DNA of 64,000 nucleotides from Desemzia sp. RIT 804 (GCF_016892605.1 NZ_JAFEMV010000003.1:62001-126000); one strand, 5' to 3'. Counted from the first letter of the stretch, positions 1 through 10,300 are shown. A program made the numbers and translations. Notes: generated by a model from the letters alone, not told the origin.

Positions 1-60
1 GATTCATTAAAGAGTACCGTTGAACAGTTAATCAAAGGAGCTGACCAAAATGGCGGTTAA
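1..60 (+). CDS. C-terminal end of an upstream gene (partial)
   Basis: Frame 1 is open from the window edge to a TAA at 58-60 and would encode the last 19 residues of a protein, ending KGADQNGG. It overlaps the start of the following membrane-protein gene by 11 bases, and the ribosome site of that gene (AAAGGAG, 34-40) lies inside it, which is a usual layout for coupled genes. Too little is visible to name the product, and the open frame could be chance. Confidence 0.35.
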   Translation, partial: DSLKSTVEQLIKGADQNGG

Positions 61-862
61 AGGAGCTGAGGCTTTGATTCAAAGAAATGCCTCATTACAA
101 AAACAATTAAACAAAGAGAATGACTCTTACTATAGTAATTTACTCGTTTATATTAGAGTAAAAACTATTTTCAGGGATGAATTAAAAACAGAAGAATTCA
201 TGATGGAAGTGCTGCAAGATATACTGGAAGCACAAGAAAATGAAATGAAGGCTGTAGATTACTTCGGCAAAAGTCCTAAAGAAACAGCTGACCAAATTAT
301 TGAACAGATACCGCTTAATTTCAGTAATGCTCTGACGACATTTCTTTATGCATTTTTAGCTTATGCAGCTTTCAGTATTTTACCTAACTTGATTTTCCCT
401 GATACTGCTTTTGATGCCGGTGCTTTTATACTTTCTGGTATTTATTATACTTTTTTGGCTACTTTTCTTATCTGGGTGCTTGGTCAAACCGTTTATCGCA
501 ATATACCTAAAACCATGGAGATAACAGCTTTCTTAGTATTTATTTTACTTTCATCGGTTCCAATCGTATTGAAATCTGCATTCCATTTTGAGACTTCATT
601 GACTTTTTCGTTAGATGGTACACTTGGGATATTATTTATTCTATCGCTTGATGCAATTGTTATCTATAAAGCCAGCCGCGACTCTCTTTTCGCTGCATTT
701 ATTCCAATTATTTTTATCAGTGCCGTTCTGGGGATATTTTATCGACTTGAACTGACGAAATATTACTTAAGTTCTGCCCCCGGTAAAATAACCGTAAGTG
801 TTATTTTGGTCATCAGCATTCTTGTTTCATCTTATTTAGCTTATCGTTTATCAAAAAAATAA
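50..862 (+). CDS. DUF1129 family membrane protein
   Basis: A 270-residue protein with a soluble, charged N-terminal part (about residues 1-90, containing NDSYYSNLLVYIRVK) followed by six likely membrane spans between residues 95 and 265. This arrangement and the YYxxLLVYIR signature fit the DUF1129 family of Firmicutes, whose function is unknown. The start at 50 is preceded by AAAGGAG at a good distance, and the frame has a stop shortly upstream. It may be translated together with the gene whose end overlaps it. No catalytic motif is visible. The family assignment comes from memory of the pattern, not from a search. Confidence 0.75.
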   Translation: MAVKGAEALIQRNASLQKQLNKENDSYYSNLLVYIRVKTIFRDELKTEEFMMEVLQDILEAQENEMKAVDYFGKSPKETADQIIEQIPLNFSNALTTFLYAFLAYAAFSILPNLIFPDTAFDAGAFILSGIYYTFLATFLIWVLGQTVYRNIPKTMEITAFLVFILLSSVPIVLKSAFHFETSLTFSLDGTLGILFILSLDAIVIYKASRDSLFAAFIPIIFISAVLGIFYRLELTKYYLSSAPGKITVSVILVISILVSSYLAYRLSKK

Positions 863-896
863 CCACTGATCATATTTCAAATACACCAATAAAAAA

Positions 897-1070
897 CGCT
901 GGGATAATAGTTTTTATCTCTGTCATATACTAAGCGGGTGATTTTCAACGCGTTCCAAAAGCCTGACCACATGCCTATAAGCCAGCCTTCCCTTATGAGA
1001 AAAAGTATCTCATAAGGGAAGGCTTGGCTTATATTCAATGATCAAAATGTCTTTTGTTCCGCTCTTTTTC
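897..1070. repeat. Dispersed hairpin repeat, copy A
   Basis: About 170 bp that recurs, inverted, at 15054-15226 and in shortened form near 33731-33811. The centre is a strong hairpin (CCTTCCCTTATGAGA, a short loop, then TCTCATAAGGGAAGG), flanked by the conserved block AAAGCCTGACCACATGCC. The ends resemble a poor inverted repeat (CGCTGGGA at one side, TTCCGCTC at the other). It sits between convergent genes, so the hairpin may also act as a terminator for both. A MITE-like mobile origin is possible but not shown. Confidence 0.75.
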
Positions 1071-1083
1071 GGTTATTTCAAAC

Positions 1084-1923
1084 TTAATCAGTCAATCCAA
1101 AATGCTGAAATGCCTTTTGCAGTCCATCATTATCGACTGTATCTGTTATATAATCTGCCATCACTTTGATTTCTTCACCGCCATTGCCCATAGCGACTCC
1201 AATTCCGCAATATTCCAGCATAGGGATATCTACTTTAGCATCACCAAAAGCAAGCGTATCTTTCTTGTCTGCTCCATAATGATCTAAAAGAGTTGCGATA
1301 GCTGTTTGCTTACTGATATTATCTAAAGCAATATCGCCAAATAAAGCTTTCTCCCCAACACCGCCCCAAGTCCCTATCTTCAAATCAGGAAATACATCTA
1401 CTGCATCTAAATAATCTTGATAATCATTCAAAATAAAACTGATTTTATTTACATCATCACGGTACAATTCACCATCAAAAATCATTTCAGGAAATACTTT
1501 TCGCACCGTCACGGATTTTGCACCTGGTTTTTCCTTGAAAGCCGCATAATCTATAACAGTCTGCTCTCCTTGAGTTTCAAACTGTTCACTCGCAAACAAA
1601 CCATTATTGGATTCTAAATAAAACTCCAATTTTCGCTCTTGCAGCCAATCTACAATACGACGTTCTTGTTCTGCAGTCATCAATTGATGCAACAGAACTT
1701 GATCATCACTTTCTACATAATTACCGTTCCCGCCGATATAGCCGTCAAAACCGATATCCAGTATGTAGTCATACATTTCTGCTTTACTTCGACCCGTAAC
1801 AGTGTACACTTTGTGCCCATTTGCTTGTGCTGACTTGATTGCTGTAATTGCTGAGTTCGGCAATTCATTCGAATAATTCACCAGTATTCCATCCACATCT
1901 AAAAATATATATTTAGTCTTCAC
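1084..1923 (-). CDS. HAD-superfamily Cof-type sugar-phosphatase
   Basis: A 279-residue cytoplasmic phosphatase of the HAD superfamily, Cof/YidA type. Motif I is IFLDVDGILVN near the N-terminus, with the nucleophilic Asp in DVDG, and the C-terminal motif is GDAKVDIPMLEYCGIGVAMGN. Such enzymes hydrolyse sugar phosphates or related small molecules; the substrate cannot be read here. I place the start at a GTG (1923), preceded by AAGGAC. A longer reading to 1980 would run through the terminator hairpin of the upstream glucosidase gene, which is unlikely. It follows a 6-phospho-beta-glucosidase gene in the same direction, so a role in sugar-phosphate turnover is plausible. The family is confident, the substrate unknown. 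Confidence 0.85.
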   Translation of the reverse strand: MKTKYIFLDVDGILVNYSNELPNSAITAIKSAQANGHKVYTVTGRSKAEMYDYILDIGFDGYIGGNGNYVESDDQVLLHQLMTAEQERRIVDWLQERKLEFYLESNNGLFASEQFETQGEQTVIDYAAFKEKPGAKSVTVRKVFPEMIFDGELYRDDVNKISFILNDYQDYLDAVDVFPDLKIGTWGGVGEKALFGDIALDNISKQTAIATLLDHYGADKKDTLAFGDAKVDIPMLEYCGIGVAMGNGGEEIKVMADYITDTVDNDGLQKAFQHFGLTD

Positions 1924-1941
1924 AGCATTCGTCCTTTTCTT

Positions 1942-1973
1942 AAAAGACCATGCTGAAAGTTCAGCATGGTCTT
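1942..1973 (-). terminator. Hairpin terminator of the phospho-glucosidase gene
   Basis: GACCATGCTGAA and TTCAGCATGGTC form a perfect 12-bp stem with a 2-base loop, followed on the minus strand by TTTT. It lies just beyond the stop of the glucosidase gene and before the start of the phosphatase gene, so some read-through may supply the latter. Confidence 0.75.
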
Positions 1974-1983
1974 CATTCATTCG

Positions 1984-3462
<1,479 letters not shown>

Positions 3463-3470
3463 TTATTTTA

Positions 3471-3486
3471 TCGAAACGGTTTCATT
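3471..3486 (-). promoter_or_regulatory. cre-like site upstream of the phospho-glucosidase
   Basis: The minus strand reads TGAAACCGTTTCGA, whose palindromic core GAAACCGTTTC resembles the CcpA catabolite-responsive element (TGAAANCGNTTNCA) with one mismatch near the end. It is 50-65 bases before the start codon, a usual place for carbon repression of a beta-glucoside gene. Binding is inferred. Confidence 0.45.
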
Positions 3487-3550
3487 TCTACAATCTTTCC
3501 TGACAAATTAGTACACTTCAACACATCTTTCTTAAATTTGGCCGTACTTC

Positions 3551-3592
3551 TTGTAAAACTTGTACACAAAATTCTATAATAGTTGTGTACAA
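3551..3592 (+). promoter_or_regulatory. Promoter and RpiR-type operator
   Basis: A perfect inverted repeat, TTGTACACAA (3560-3569) and TTGTGTACAA (3583-3592), brackets a consensus -10 TATAAT at 3575-3580; TTGTAA at 3551-3556 can serve as -35 with an 18-base spacer. Ten-base arms flanking the -10 suggest a repressor dimer or tetramer blocking transcription of the regulator gene, and possibly the divergent glucosidase too. The cognate protein is presumably the RpiR regulator encoded just downstream. Confidence 0.7.
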
Positions 3593-3617
3593 CCACTTAT
3601 CTAAAAGGAGAATGAGG

Positions 3618-4496
3618 ATGCTGCTCGTTGAACAATTAAAGGAACAAGATTTTTCAGATGCGGAACAAGTGTTAGCCGATTATATCATTGAACACCCCGA
3701 ACAACTTCAGGTCTTAACTACTAAAAAATTAGCCGCTATCACTCATACGAATCCGACTAGTTTGATACGGGTAGCGAAAAAATTAGGCTTTAATGGCTGG
3801 ACAGATTTAAAAGAAGCTTACTTGGAAGAATGGCGGTATTTAAACAGCCACTTTACTACCATTGATGCCAACTTGCCCTTTGATCAAAAGGATCATTTGG
3901 TTTCGATTGCGAATAAAGTCAGCACGTTGCAGCAAAATACTCTGCAAGACACTCTGTCTCTCGTTGATCCGGAAAGTCTCCAGCTTGCCCAGCAACTATT
4001 GTTAGCAGCGGATGAAATCAAGGTCTTTGCGAGTCAAACGAATGCGCTTATCGCCCAAGATTTTGTCACAAAAATGCGCCGTATCAACAAGAAAGTTACG
4101 ATCTCATCTACCTATGATTACAGTACTTACGAAGCTTTTAACAGCGATGCAAAAACTTGCGCCATAATCATTTCGTATACTGGAGAAAATGATGCCTTCA
4201 TAGACTGTATGGACATTTTAAAAAAACAAGGAGCTTCCATCATTAGTCTGACGAGTATTGGCGACAATCCTATTTCCACACAAAGCGATTGCTCATTGAA
4301 AATCACTACTCGAGAAAAGCTGTATTCTAAAATCGGCAACTTTACATCGAATACATCGGTCATTTATTTGCTTAATTTGCTGTATTCAATCGTCTTTACA
4401 GCTGCTTACGACGCTAATCTTGAACGTTTGATTCAAATGGGCCGTTCATCAGATACGCGCACAACAACATTGGATATCATTAAAGAAAATTATTAG
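3618..4496 (+). CDS. RpiR-family transcriptional regulator (HTH + SIS)
   Basis: A 292-residue regulator with an N-terminal RpiR-type helix-turn-helix (about residues 1-75, with TTKKLAAITHTNPTSLIRVAKKLGF as separate helices) and a C-terminal SIS sugar-phosphate-binding domain (about 105-260, with CAIIISYTGEND and ISLTSIGDNP). RpiR proteins sense phosphosugars and control sugar genes. Three in-frame ATGs exist; I prefer 3618, 7 bases after AAGGAG, rather than 3612, only one base after it. It is divergent from the phospho-glucosidase and behind a clear inverted repeat, so it likely controls both itself and that gene. A second RpiR lies at 23590-24480. Confidence 0.88.
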   Translation: MLLVEQLKEQDFSDAEQVLADYIIEHPEQLQVLTTKKLAAITHTNPTSLIRVAKKLGFNGWTDLKEAYLEEWRYLNSHFTTIDANLPFDQKDHLVSIANKVSTLQQNTLQDTLSLVDPESLQLAQQLLLAADEIKVFASQTNALIAQDFVTKMRRINKKVTISSTYDYSTYEAFNSDAKTCAIIISYTGENDAFIDCMDILKKQGASIISLTSIGDNPISTQSDCSLKITTREKLYSKIGNFTSNTSVIYLLNLLYSIVFTAAYDANLERLIQMGRSSDTRTTTLDIIKENY

Positions 4497-4552
4497 ACAA
4501 AAATGAAAGTTCTTCCTTTTTGCGTATTTATGTTGTAAAGGGAGGTTTTAAG

Positions 4553-5346
4553 ATGAAACGTAATTTAACAATGGAGCACGCCTTGCTGTTAAGTATCTCC
4601 AAACGCAGCAAATTAACTACTGACCAAAAGCGGCATATACCCATCACTATACTTACACAAATTTCATGTGGACTTATCAAAACAAGCCGCTGTCAAAAAA
4701 TATCAATCAGCAATTATTAGATAACATTGTCAAATGCCAATCCCTTGGAAAAGTAGTCCCTGCAATGAAGGAAACTCAAGGTACCATCGCCTTTATAAAC
4801 GAACGTGTCATACCGAATATAATAGACCAAATGCCCGTAAATTATTTATTGCGCTACCAAATATACGATTGGATCGATTCCTTGAAGCAGCCAGCTGCAG
4901 GCAACAGTATCCCTATTCACAAAACGGTAGAACAAATCAAACAATTTATCATACCAAACCCATATGATCACAATTATGTATGTTCAGATGGAGATTTCGA
5001 AAAATTGAAAAAAGGAATCTATTGCTGCAATTGTGGCAGTTTCCATTTGGAAATTGGAGAATATCTCATAAGTTGCAGCTGCGGTTATAAAGAAAGGAAA
5101 GAACGAGACGTACTTCGTTCTATTTGTGAATACGGAGTATTGCAAAATAACAAGGATCTTTTAGTAAACAAATTTTTTTAGTTTTTAGACCAAAAGATTC
5201 CAAAACAATTCATTTACCGAAAACTGCAACAATTTTTCGTTCCTGTTACTGGAAAAAGCAGAACCACCTATTACGAGAACCTAAAGAGGTTATATGAGTT
5301 TGTGTTTGAAGAAACGAAAGAAAATGGGATTCAAAGAATCGAATAA
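4553..5346 (+). pseudogene. Broken NERD-domain protein gene
   Basis: A good ribosome site (AGGGAGG) and ATG at 4553 start a frame that opens like NERD proteins (MKRNLTMEHALLLSISKRS) but runs off-frame near 4645. A second frame from about 4660 carries the typical C-terminal part, with the cysteine pairs CCNCGSF and CSCGYKERKE and the block VLRSICEYGVL, then hits TAG at 5179-5181. The same frame continues after that stop to a TAA at 5344-5346 (IPKQFIYRKLQQFF, then GKSRTTYYENLKRLYEF), matching the family's end. The nuclease core that should lie between the two parts is missing. So I read one gene with a large internal deletion, a frame change and an internal stop. Identification of the family is from pattern memory. 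Confidence 0.7.
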
Positions 5347-5361
5347 AAGAGTGTAACCTTG

Positions 5362-5400
5362 AAAAGGGCACAAGAATTCAGCTTGTGTCCTCTCTTTTTA
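5362..5400 (+). terminator. Terminator after the NERD remnant
   Basis: GGCACAAG and CTTGTGTCC form an 8-bp stem with one bulge, followed by CTCTTTTTA on the plus strand. Position fits termination of the broken NERD gene. Confidence 0.6.
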
Positions 5401-5649
5401 TATGAAATTTCAACATGAGACAGCTCGCTTTGATGTTCAAACCGTTTTTTTTCACCATCATGGTTGTCCTCTGGATGTTATATGAACCAATACCTAATTT
5501 TTAACCCATTAACTCAAGATAACCTCCCTCCTATCAGAAAAATCTATTTCATCATAAAAAAATATCCGGTTCTTTTTTAGAACCGGAAAGAGGAAAAGTT
5601 TGTTTTAACGTTTTAAAAGGCGAGGTAGACAACTATAGCTAATAACTAT
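5401..5649. other. Intergenic stretch with one hairpin
   Basis: Between the NERD remnant and the convergent unknown gene I see no supported gene. A perfect hairpin TCCGGTTCT / AGAACCGGA lies at 5565-5587, with As before it and no clear T-run on the plus side; it could back up termination from the minus strand. A 29-codon open frame at 5415 encodes a hydrophobic peptide but has no ribosome site. Confidence 0.5.
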
Positions 5650-5693
5650 AAAAAGCTCTTTTACAAACAGCTACTGTCTGCAAAAGAACTTTT
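5650..5693 (-). terminator. Terminator of the unknown 366-aa gene
   Basis: On the minus strand AAAAGTTCTTTTGCAGACAG and CTGTTTGTAAAAGAGCTTTT form a long stem with a 3-base loop ending in a T-run, directly after the stop at 5701. Confidence 0.75.
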
Positions 5694-5700
5694 CTGGTTT

Positions 5701-6801
5701 CTATTCCCCTTCGCCAACAGGAAACTGGATAACAGTTCCAGCAGAAATGTTTTGTTGCTGCTGAATTAGTATTCGCTTGATCTCATAAAGTTTATGCCCT
5801 CTACATTGCCAGTTGCGGGAGTCGTTCAACAATTTTTTGTAGTAGAAGTTGAACTTATTTATAAAAGTAGTATTAGTCGAATCTAACAGTCCTTCTGCCA
5901 CTAATTCTTCAGTGACTTCATCAGCAGATATTCCGATGCGTACATAATCCCAGACTGCCGCTAATATTTGCTCTGCTTGGCTAAGATTCCATCTTCTGAC
6001 ATACTTTTCCAATTGTTGAAATTGGACAGTATCTTGAGCAGACTTATAAGCAAGTGCCCATATTTCATCAGGATGTGGGATATAATATGGCATAATTGAC
6101 ACACTATTCATCAAACTTTCTGCAATTTCAACACTAAAGACTTGATCACTGTAGATAAGATCACCAGCACTTTCAAAAACAGATTGACGTCCGCTGGCTC
6201 TTTTAACATATTGTTCCAACTGCTCTAACATAAACGCATCATCTGGATGATGTTGATTCCAAACGTCTAATAAGTGGCGACTTTCAAAGGCCCCATACAA
6301 ATGGACAAATGCTTCAATGTATTCCGATAATTCATAGTACTTTTGTTGTTTAATAAAATTATCTCCTTCAAAAAAAGTATCTTCTACAATTTTTTTCAAT
6401 TCTTCCGGTAATACGAAGCAGGCTTCATCCCCCATAACAAAACAATAAATCCAGCCCACATCAATCAAAGAAAAAACGGTCTCCATTCCATATGCATCTG
6501 AAAGATTATCTATGTATTTCTTTTGCGCGCATTCTATCAAGAAATAAGCTTGTCTCTTTGTCAAATACAACAGTTGCTGCCTCATATCTTGTTGGATAGC
6601 AGAATTCAATCTCTTAATCCGTTCTCCTTTGCTCTCTCCACCCTTTGTTTCCTCTACATCAAGTTTCTCTTCAAGGTTGTACACCATTCTTTCACTATAG
6701 CTCTGCAAACAACCTCTCAGTGAATAGATAGGTGTCCCTTTGATAGCTTTCATACCCCACATTACGTTAAGTGCTAGTATTTTTTCTTGTTGTACATTCA
6801 T
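5701..6801 (-). CDS. Uncharacterised protein, 366 aa
   Basis: I do not recognise this protein. It is 366 residues long, apparently soluble and mostly helical, rich in Glu, Gln and Tyr, with no signal peptide, no membrane span and no evident nucleotide-binding or catalytic motif. Segments such as ADEVTEELVAEGLL and the C-terminal YEIKRILIQQQQ look helical. I chose the ATG at 6801, which has GAAGGA 7 bases before it, over one at 6819. It has its own terminator downstream and is bounded upstream by the terminator of the next gene, so it is probably a single-gene unit. It could be a lineage-specific protein; no function is proposed. Confidence 0.75.
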   Translation of the reverse strand: MNVQQEKILALNVMWGMKAIKGTPIYSLRGCLQSYSERMVYNLEEKLDVEETKGGESKGERIKRLNSAIQQDMRQQLLYLTKRQAYFLIECAQKKYIDNLSDAYGMETVFSLIDVGWIYCFVMGDEACFVLPEELKKIVEDTFFEGDNFIKQQKYYELSEYIEAFVHLYGAFESRHLLDVWNQHHPDDAFMLEQLEQYVKRASGRQSVFESAGDLIYSDQVFSVEIAESLMNSVSIMPYYIPHPDEIWALAYKSAQDTVQFQQLEKYVRRWNLSQAEQILAAVWDYVRIGISADEVTEELVAEGLLDSTNTTFINKFNFYYKKLLNDSRNWQCRGHKLYEIKRILIQQQQNISAGTVIQFPVGEGE

Positions 6802-6890
6802 ATACAGTCCTTCTTTCATAGTTAGTTACTTATTAATGTACGCAAAAACTTTGTTTTTATTTTTTTATAGTAAAAAAAATTCAAAAAAAA

Positions 6891-6951
6891 AAAAACTGCT
6901 AGGCGCTGACCCTAAATTAGAGTTTTAAGGTCAGCATCCTAGCAGTTTTTT
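6891..6951 (-). terminator. Strong terminator of the glutathionyl-hydroquinone reductase gene
   Basis: AAACTGCTAGG and CCTAGCAGTTT form the outer stem and GCTGACC / GGTCAGC the inner stem, with T-runs on both strands, ten bases after the reductase stop. It can work in both directions. Confidence 0.85.
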
Positions 6952-6960
6952 AGTCATGAT

Positions 6961-7920
6961 CTAATCTAAACTAAAATCCAATTCTGGTCCAACAGGTACG
7001 ATTCCCGTTGGATTGATATTTTTATGGCTCCGATAATAATGTGCTTTGATGTGATCGAAATTCACGGTTTCAGCAATTCCTGGCCAATTGTACAATTTTC
7101 TCGTATAGCGCCACAGGTTTTTATAATCCACAATGCGTTTGATATTGCATTTGAAATGACCATAATAAACACTGTCAAAACGAATCAAGGTCGTAAATAA
7201 ACGCCAGTCTGCTTCAGTAATTTGATTGCCTACTAGATAACGTTGATTTTCCAAACGAGCTTCTAGTTCATCAAGCGTTTCGAATAATTTTGTCACTTCT
7301 TCTTGATAAACCTCTTCTGTAGTCGCAAAACCAGCTTTGTAAACGCCATTATTGACGTTATGGTAAACTTTTTCGTTTACTGCATCGATTTCTTCACGCA
7401 ATTCTTCTGGGTAATAATCGCCTTCCTTAGCTCCAACTTCAGAAAAAGCTGTACTCAACATGCGCATGATTTCAGAAGACTCATTATTCACGATTTTATC
7501 TTGTTTCAAATCATACAAGACCGGTATCGTTACACGTCCACTGTAATTTGGATCCACATGTGTATAAATTTCGTGCATGTAATCTGCATTTATCACAGGG
7601 TCAGCAATCACTCCTTCACCCGGCTCAAATGTCCATCCGTTTTCTGCCATTAAGGGATTTACGACTGATACTGAGATCATGTCTTCCAAACCTTTTAATT
7701 TGCGCATGATCAAAGTACGATTCGCCCACGGACAAGCTAAAGCTACATATAAGTGGTAGCGATTTGGTTCAGCTTTAAAGCCGCCTTCACCGGTTGGACC
7801 AGGACTGCCGTCTGGAGTGATCCAATTACGGTATTGGGCTTCTGTCCGAATAAAACGACCTCCATTACCTTCTGTGTCGTACCATTGATCATGCCACTTG
7901 CCATCTACTAATAAACCCAT
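6961..7920 (-). CDS. yqjG: Glutathionyl-hydroquinone reductase (YqjG/ECM4, Xi-class GST)
   Basis: A 319-residue member of the Xi-class glutathione transferases, which reduce glutathionyl-hydroquinones using glutathione. The catalytic cysteine is in YVALACPWANRTLI (about residue 63), with the typical N-terminal region RFIRTEAQYRNWIT before it and the C-terminal helical domain containing EADWRLFTTLIRFDSVY. Length matches the family. The start at 7920 has GGAGAAGC before it on the minus strand. The gene stands alone between its terminator and the divergent MerR/aldo-keto reductase unit, so a shared theme of electrophile or quinone stress is possible. Its substrate in a glutathione-poor Gram-positive host is unclear. 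Confidence 0.9.
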   Translation of the reverse strand: MGLLVDGKWHDQWYDTEGNGGRFIRTEAQYRNWITPDGSPGPTGEGGFKAEPNRYHLYVALACPWANRTLIMRKLKGLEDMISVSVVNPLMAENGWTFEPGEGVIADPVINADYMHEIYTHVDPNYSGRVTIPVLYDLKQDKIVNNESSEIMRMLSTAFSEVGAKEGDYYPEELREEIDAVNEKVYHNVNNGVYKAGFATTEEVYQEEVTKLFETLDELEARLENQRYLVGNQITEADWRLFTTLIRFDSVYYGHFKCNIKRIVDYKNLWRYTRKLYNWPGIAETVNFDHIKAHYYRSHKNINPTGIVPVGPELDFSLD

Positions 7921-8061
7921 ATGCTTCTCCTTCCAAAATTCATTCTAATTATTTATCAGTTTCCTTACTTTATATCCCTATTATATAGAATGGAAAATAA
8001 TTCCACAAATCAGACCATTTTTCGCCGTCCAAAAATATTTCTATTAATTTAAAGTTTTAAC

Positions 8062-8092
8062 TTTCCTTGGTGTTAACTCCATAGTTTATAAT
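8062..8092 (+). promoter_or_regulatory. MerR-type promoter of the MerR gene
   Basis: A -10 TATAAT (8087-8092) is preceded by a 19-base spacer centred on GGTGTTAACTCC and a weak -35 (TTTCCT, 8062-8067). The overlong 19-base spacer holding a palindrome is the hallmark of promoters twisted into shape by MerR proteins. A similar promoter stands before the downstream reductase gene. Confidence 0.65.
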
Positions 8093-8131
8093 TAAGAATA
8101 AAGAACTAAACTATCATACGAGGTGATTCTG

Positions 8132-8548
8132 ATGAATATTAAGCGAGCGGCTGAAATGTTTGATTTAACTGTAGATACTTTACGGTATTATGAAAGAGTG
8201 GGTGTTATTCCTCCCGTCAGTCGAAATAAGAGTGGTTATCGTGATTATGGTACGAGTGATTTAAATTGGATTTATTTGGCTAAAAATTTACGCAATGCTG
8301 GACTGTCGATCGAATCTTTGATTGAATTTGCAACTTTAGCTCAACTACGAGAATCACAAAACGTGGAAGACTCCCAAAAACAAATTTTAAGCGATCAGTT
8401 AGAAGAGCTGGAAGAAAAATTAATTGAAATGAACCAAGTACGGGACCTATTGATTTATAAAATCAACACTTATGATGAACACATTGCTAAATTCAAATCT
8501 GGCGAAATGGATTCTAACAACATTGAAAAACTTTGGGAAAGAAAATAA
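8132..8548 (+). CDS. MerR-family transcriptional regulator
   Basis: A 138-residue MerR-type regulator. The N-terminal winged helix reads AAEMFDLTVDTLRYYERVGV, followed by the second wing SGYRDYG and a long dimerisation helix (about residues 75-120, LEELEEKLIEMNQVRDLL). There is no metal-binding cysteine set, so it belongs with the aldehyde or stress-responsive group that often controls oxidoreductases. The ATG at 8132 has AGGTGA 5 bases before it; a GTG at 8123 overlaps that site. The adjacent aldo-keto reductase and two 19-base-spacer promoters indicate that it activates itself and the reductase. Confidence 0.9.
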   Translation: MNIKRAAEMFDLTVDTLRYYERVGVIPPVSRNKSGYRDYGTSDLNWIYLAKNLRNAGLSIESLIEFATLAQLRESQNVEDSQKQILSDQLEELEEKLIEMNQVRDLLIYKINTYDEHIAKFKSGEMDSNNIEKLWERK

Positions 8549-8559
8549 AGGTTAATCTC

Positions 8560-8590
8560 TTGCTATGGAGTCAACTCTAAGGTTTAGAAT
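8560..8590 (+). promoter_or_regulatory. MerR-type promoter of the aldo-keto reductase
   Basis: TTGCTA (8560-8565) and TAGAAT (8585-8590) are separated by exactly 19 bases, which contain TGGAGTCAACTCTAAGG, a near-palindrome like the one before the MerR gene. This is the expected target of the adjacent MerR regulator. Confidence 0.75.
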
Positions 8591-8631
8591 AGAATATGTA
8601 ATCAAAATTTCAATTTGGAGGGAATTTATGA

Positions 8632-9483
<852 letters not shown>

Positions 9484-9536
9484 CAGGATGGACTCAATCT
9501 GAATTTAAGTAAGCTTTCCACTACTAATCAAACCGA

Positions 9537-9591
9537 AATACGCTCTTAATCCTCACGAGTACTACATCGTTAGGATTAAGAGCGTATTTTT
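9537..9591 (+). terminator. Terminator of the aldo-keto reductase gene
   Basis: AAATACGCTCTTAATCCT pairs with AGGATTAAGAGCGTATTTTT across an 18-base loop, ending in a T-run. Confidence 0.85.
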
Positions 9592-9622
9592 CTATCGAAT
9601 TATTCAGTGTTATCACAGCAAA

Positions 9623-10231
9623 TCAGTCAATCAATTCTCCTAAAACGACTTCTACTATGTCGGTTTCTTTTCGTTCGATCAAATAATTTCGTGTGTCATA
9701 ATTAACTGCTAATCGCTGTAATTGGATTTCGTTTTCTTCTGTATAAGCCATGCCGACTTCGTGTAATAAACGATGGTAAGAATCCATCAATAAACTTTTT
9801 GTTTCAGGAGTCCAATTTGCCACTGTTTTATTTTGCAATGACTTCTGTTCAAAAAATGCCTCTGTTTCTTCTCTGCTTAATTGCCAATCCAAAACTAAAA
9901 ATTTATCCCATACGACTTCACGCATCCATTCATATAATAGTTGATCTTTTTTCAACAATGCATAAAAAAGAATCCCTTTACTTGTTTGCGTGTCCGTTGC
10001 TAAAAATTGATTAAATAAATAGATGTCTAATTCTTCTAACCGTTTTTGGATTTCACTATAGAATCTATTTGCTCTATCTTTGCTAGTTAGTTGAAATACA
10101 TTTTCCTGCGCAATTTTTTCTGCTATTTCATCATACGTTTTACCTTGATGCAAGAGGGCAGCAACTTGTTTTGATTCCTCATACAAAAATGGTCGGGTGT
10201 TCAACGTTGTTAAGTATTTTTTAGCAGCCAT
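9623..10231 (-). CDS. BrxA-like DUF1819 protein, orphan
   Basis: A 202-residue protein that matches my memory of BrxA (DUF1819), a DNA-binding component of BREX phage-defence systems: N-terminal KKYLTTLNTRPFLYEESKQVAALL, then IAQENVFQLTSKDRANRFYSEI, KRLEELD, and the SKGILFYALLKKDQLLYEWM block as separate conserved pieces. Length is typical for BrxA (about 200). No BrxB, BrxC, PglX, PglZ or BrxL gene is nearby; neighbours are an aldo-keto reductase and a GNAT protein. The gene looks intact. It may be a remnant of a lost BREX island or a family member with another role. The DUF1819 assignment is fairly firm; a defence function here is not. Confidence 0.7.
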   Translation of the reverse strand: MAAKKYLTTLNTRPFLYEESKQVAALLHQGKTYDEIAEKIAQENVFQLTSKDRANRFYSEIQKRLEELDIYLFNQFLATDTQTSKGILFYALLKKDQLLYEWMREVVWDKFLVLDWQLSREETEAFFEQKSLQNKTVANWTPETKSLLMDSYHRLLHEVGMAYTEENEIQLQRLAVNYDTRNYLIERKETDIVEVVLGELID

Positions 10232-10300
10232 ATATCCTCACTCTTCTCATTGAAATGTCTACTATAAGTATACCATTTATTCAAGAAGACCACAGAATCA

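Noticed and set aside
5415-5504. Short hydrophobic frame resembling a small membrane or signal peptide
   Set aside because: No ribosome site, and an in-frame stop lies just upstream; it could be chance in AT-rich DNA or a gene relic.
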